From Candidatus Omnitrophota bacterium (GTDB taxonomy: Bacteria; Omnitrophota; Omnitrophia; Omnitrophales; Abzuiibacteriaceae): DNA of 6,289 nt. Shown piece after piece: positions 4,187 through 6,289 of the stretch. The stretch is from contig JACQQN010000094.1 of the NCBI GenBank assembly GCA_016206995.1, positions 1-6,289 on the forward strand, read 5' to 3'. Position numbers and translations under genes: made by a program. Every line of letters begins with the position of its first letter. Positions within the stretch are counted from its first letter, which is position 1. The notes beneath the pieces are model-generated. The model was not told the DNA's origin and made no database searches. It was given only the letters and a program-made list of their open reading frames with translations.

Positions 4187-6289
4187 TTATTTACGTAAAA
4201 GATTAGCAAAAGCGCGGCCAAAAAACTTCTTAATCTTTTCCCATGCAGATTCTTTCTGTTTTGATTCTTGTACTGCGGGTTGTTCGACGGGCCTGACTGG
4301 TTCAGGTTCTTTCTGAACTATTGGTTCTATCTTCGGCGCTTCTTGTTTTTGAGTGAAAGAAGTCGCAAAACTTCTTGCAGCACCTTCAAAAACAGACTGG
4401 GGACCAAAAGAAGCAAAACGAAGCGATTCTGGTTCCAAACCAATACTGACAAAAGCGGGTCCTCCTTCAAGCATTTTTCCTAGTTCTGCATAGAGTGCCT
4501 GCCAATACCACATAATAGGCCAACCACGACCTGCCCCACCCGCAGCTTCTGCCGCAGGCGAACTCAATGGCTCTTCATAACCCCCAATCAGCCCGGGACC
4601 AATATTAGCCACCAGCCCCCCACCGCCAAAAAAAGGCGTTGGTTCATCTTCTGGAGGCGCTTCTTCATCGCCACACCCTTCAAGAGCAGTATCTTTTGTA
4701 AAGACGCATTGGTGAGTTGCGGTATTACATGTGTCCTTCGTACAATTATCTTGATCTTTACACTCAGAATCGGCAAGACAACAACCGGCAATCCGACCGC
4801 CATCGGCGCATGTACCACCGCGGCAAATATCTGCGGCTAAACATTGACTTGGATTGGCAGCATCACCGCAGGCAGTTCCATCATTAGCCGCTTGGTCTTG
4901 TTTGCAAACATGGTTCGTAATATCGCAATAAGGTTTTGTGCAAATATTTCCATCAGTATCTGCGCGGCAATCAGTTTCATTGAGACAACAATTTTGAATT
5001 GGGTTAAATACACATTGATCATTAACACAAAGATTTTGTGTGCAGGCATTTCCGTCATCACAGTCTGAAGCGTCCTTACACTCAGCAGGCCCTTCCTCCA
5101 GAATAAGAATGATTTCATGACGATCTCGATCCAGAGCACCGTCTTGGTCATCGTCATCACTTTCTGCAAAGACTTCAAACTTATAAGTCTTTCCCCAATC
5201 TTCTTCTTGTGGGTGCCAGATGAATTGATAATGGGAGTCTTGGGCATCAGGTCCTGAGAATTGAATGCTTGAAAACACTCGAATGGCTTCATCATTTAAA
5301 GCGCCCATTTTCTGTTTCAACATATCTCCCGCATCCTCGTCTATCGCATTCACAAAAAAGTTAAGGTCATTGTGCCGCGGGACATAAATGGTGACAGGAG
5401 GATCATTGGCTGTTTTTGGAATGGTAACATCTTCTATCCGGTAGTAGTAAGGAGGTGTAGCTCCACAAGCTGGATTTGGAGTTCCTCCTTTACAAAACCC
5501 CTTATCACAAACTTCGCCACTTGTACATTCATCACCATCGTTACAAACTTTTCCATCATTAATTGGACGCCAAGCGCAAACATCGGCTGCTTCGTCACAT
5601 TCATAGGCACGGCAATCTGTATTCTGATCAGAACAATCATAAGGTTTTGCATCGCCGGCGCAAACTCCGTTTGAGCAAGTCTCTCCTGTTATACAAAACA
5701 AACCATCGTTGCAGGTCTTACCTTCATTCGCTGGCCGATCTTGTCTGCAAGTACCTGTCACAACAATTCGGTGAAGACCTCCGGGTTTTGAAGAAATTAG
5801 AGAAGTGTCAGTAGGAGAAATGTTTGTTAATTCTCTTTCGAGTTGATCAGTAATAGGTTGCAGTGGTAAATCACAATAGGGTTGTGTACAAATATTCCCA
5901 TCAGTGTCATCGGTGCAATCAGTCGGGCCAGTACAGCAATCTTGGATTCTGGGGCCTGATTTGCATTCACCTGCAGCATCGCACTGTTCCGGAGTGCAGG
6001 CATTGTTGTCGATATCCCCACACGCCGTTCCTTCGCTAGCATTCACGAGTCCGCACTCGCCGGTTTGTGCATTGCATTGGCCAACGTGACAGAGGTCATC
6101 CAAGCTTGAGGCACACGCCTTCCGCATGGTGCCGTCTTCACAAACACCATCTTTACAAACATCTCCAACCACACATTTGTCAGGGCCTTGATCGCCGCAA
6201 GGGGTACCGTCATTGGCATTCACGAGTCCGCACTCGCCGGTTTGTGCATTGCATTGGCCAACGTGACAGAGGTCATCCAAGCTTGAGGC
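4187..6289 (-). CDS. large cysteine-rich repeat protein, N-terminus missing
   Basis: Partial gene, open at the right edge. The 700 visible residues are numbered here from the edge. Block 1 (1-275) has 34 cysteines in repeated modules. One type is DDLCHVGQCNAQTGECGLVNA, seen twice with a 59-residue period. Another is C-x-x-G-[DE]-x-C-x-x-G-x-C, at about 39, 199 and 255, with a variant at 483. A third is DTDGNICT-x-PYCD, at about 129 and 446, whose acidic loop suggests calcium binding. Residues about 281-400 have no cysteine and resemble a cadherin/He_PIG-like beta domain (FIWHPQEEDWGKTYKFEVFAESDDDD). Block 2 (about 404-539) has 22 more cysteines. Then follow an acidic proline-rich linker, a Gly-rich stretch, an aromatic region (WPIMWYWQALYAEL), a P/E/K-rich linker (about 647-680) and a basic amphipathic C-terminal helix. 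The 56 cysteines point to an exported disulfide-rich surface or adhesion protein; the signal peptide would lie outside the window. The exact function is not recognised. No PEP-CTERM, MYXO-CTERM or transmembrane tail is visible. Confidence 0.82.
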   Translation of the reverse strand, partial: ASSLDDLCHVGQCNAQTGECGLVNANDGTPCGDQGPDKCVVGDVCKDGVCEDGTMRKACASSLDDLCHVGQCNAQTGECGLVNASEGTACGDIDNNACTPEQCDAAGECKSGPRIQDCCTGPTDCTDDTDGNICTQPYCDLPLQPITDQLERELTNISPTDTSLISSKPGGLHRIVVTGTCRQDRPANEGKTCNDGLFCITGETCSNGVCAGDAKPYDCSDQNTDCRAYECDEAADVCAWRPINDGKVCNDGDECTSGEVCDKGFCKGGTPNPACGATPPYYYRIEDVTIPKTANDPPVTIYVPRHNDLNFFVNAIDEDAGDMLKQKMGALNDEAIRVFSSIQFSGPDAQDSHYQFIWHPQEEDWGKTYKFEVFAESDDDDQDGALDRDRHEIILILEEGPAECKDASDCDDGNACTQNLCVNDQCVFNPIQNCCLNETDCRADTDGNICTKPYCDITNHVCKQDQAANDGTACGDAANPSQCLAADICRGGTCADGGRIAGCCLADSECKDQDNCTKDTCNTATHQCVFTKDTALEGCGDEEAPPEDEPTPFFGGGGLVANIGPGLIGGYEEPLSSPAAEAAGGAGRGWPIMWYWQALYAELGKMLEGGPAFVSIGLEPESLRFASFGPQSVFEGAARSFATSFTQKQEAPKIEPIVQKEPEPVRPVEQPAVQESKQKESAWEKIKKFFGRAFANLLRK
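6039..6289. repeat. direct repeat pair, 74 bp identical, 177-bp period
   Basis: 6039-6112 and 6216-6289 are identical over 74 bases and encode ASSLDDLCHVGQCNAQTGEC plus the next five residues in frame. The offset of 177 bp is 59 codons, so this is an in-frame tandem unit of the Cys-rich gene. Identity stops sharply at the left of each copy, and the remaining 103 bases of the unit are strongly diverged from the matching stretch of the next unit. The second copy runs into the window edge, so its true length is unknown. Confidence 0.95.

Noticed and set aside
4187..4600. PEP-CTERM, MYXO-CTERM or GlyGly-type sorting tail on the Cys-rich protein
   Set aside because: The C-terminus lacks a transmembrane helix preceded by such motifs; it is an amphipathic basic helix instead.
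4837..5295. Minus-strand 152-codon ORF in another frame
   Set aside because: It lies wholly inside the Cys-rich gene in a different frame, its composition is odd (many Met, Ile and Lys), and it has no recognisable domain. It is a shadow of the real frame.
4729..6289. CRISPR-like or non-coding tandem array, suggested by recurring similar words
   Set aside because: The recurrences are in frame, encode cysteine modules and have no constant repeat-spacer pattern.

Overview
All recognisable genes in this window lie on the minus strand. In transcription order they are the 3' part of a large cysteine-rich repeat protein (open at the right edge), a ROK-family sugar kinase that is probably glucokinase, a tRNA-Arg(UCU), a small M48-like lipoprotein whose zinc site is broken, and glucose-6-phosphate isomerase. 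The base composition is moderate, with AT-rich gaps. The mix of an outer-envelope-type lipoprotein, a Cys-rich repeat protein with DxDGN and GD/E-x-C-x-x-G-x-C modules of the kind common in Myxococcota and other former Deltaproteobacteria, and an isomerase of the transaldolase/isomerase-fusion type suggests a Gram-negative bacterium of a delta-proteobacterial or related environmental lineage. That placement is inference and not firm.

Layout: 37-1755 is pgi. 1825-2655 is a lipoprotein with the M48 fold signature but HExxE in place of HExxH. 2837-2910 is the tRNA, set inside a long imperfect inverted repeat (2795-3027). 3122-4090 is the ROK kinase, with no visible ribosome-binding site and a promoter-like pair directly against its start codon. 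4187-6289 is the partial Cys-rich protein, and the last 74 bases of the window are an exact copy of an internal segment of the same gene.

Function: glucokinase and glucose-6-phosphate isomerase catalyse successive steps (glucose to glucose-6-phosphate to fructose-6-phosphate), so the cluster has a sugar-catabolic theme. The lipoprotein and tRNA between them argue against one tight operon. The Cys-rich protein looks like an exported, disulfide-rich surface protein.

No defence system, CRISPR array, integrase or transposase is visible. The points most worth a second look are the degenerate M48 lipoprotein, the inverted-repeat frame and repeated GCGCCTG words around the tRNA, and the Cys-rich protein with its cationic amphipathic tail and locally homogenised repeats.
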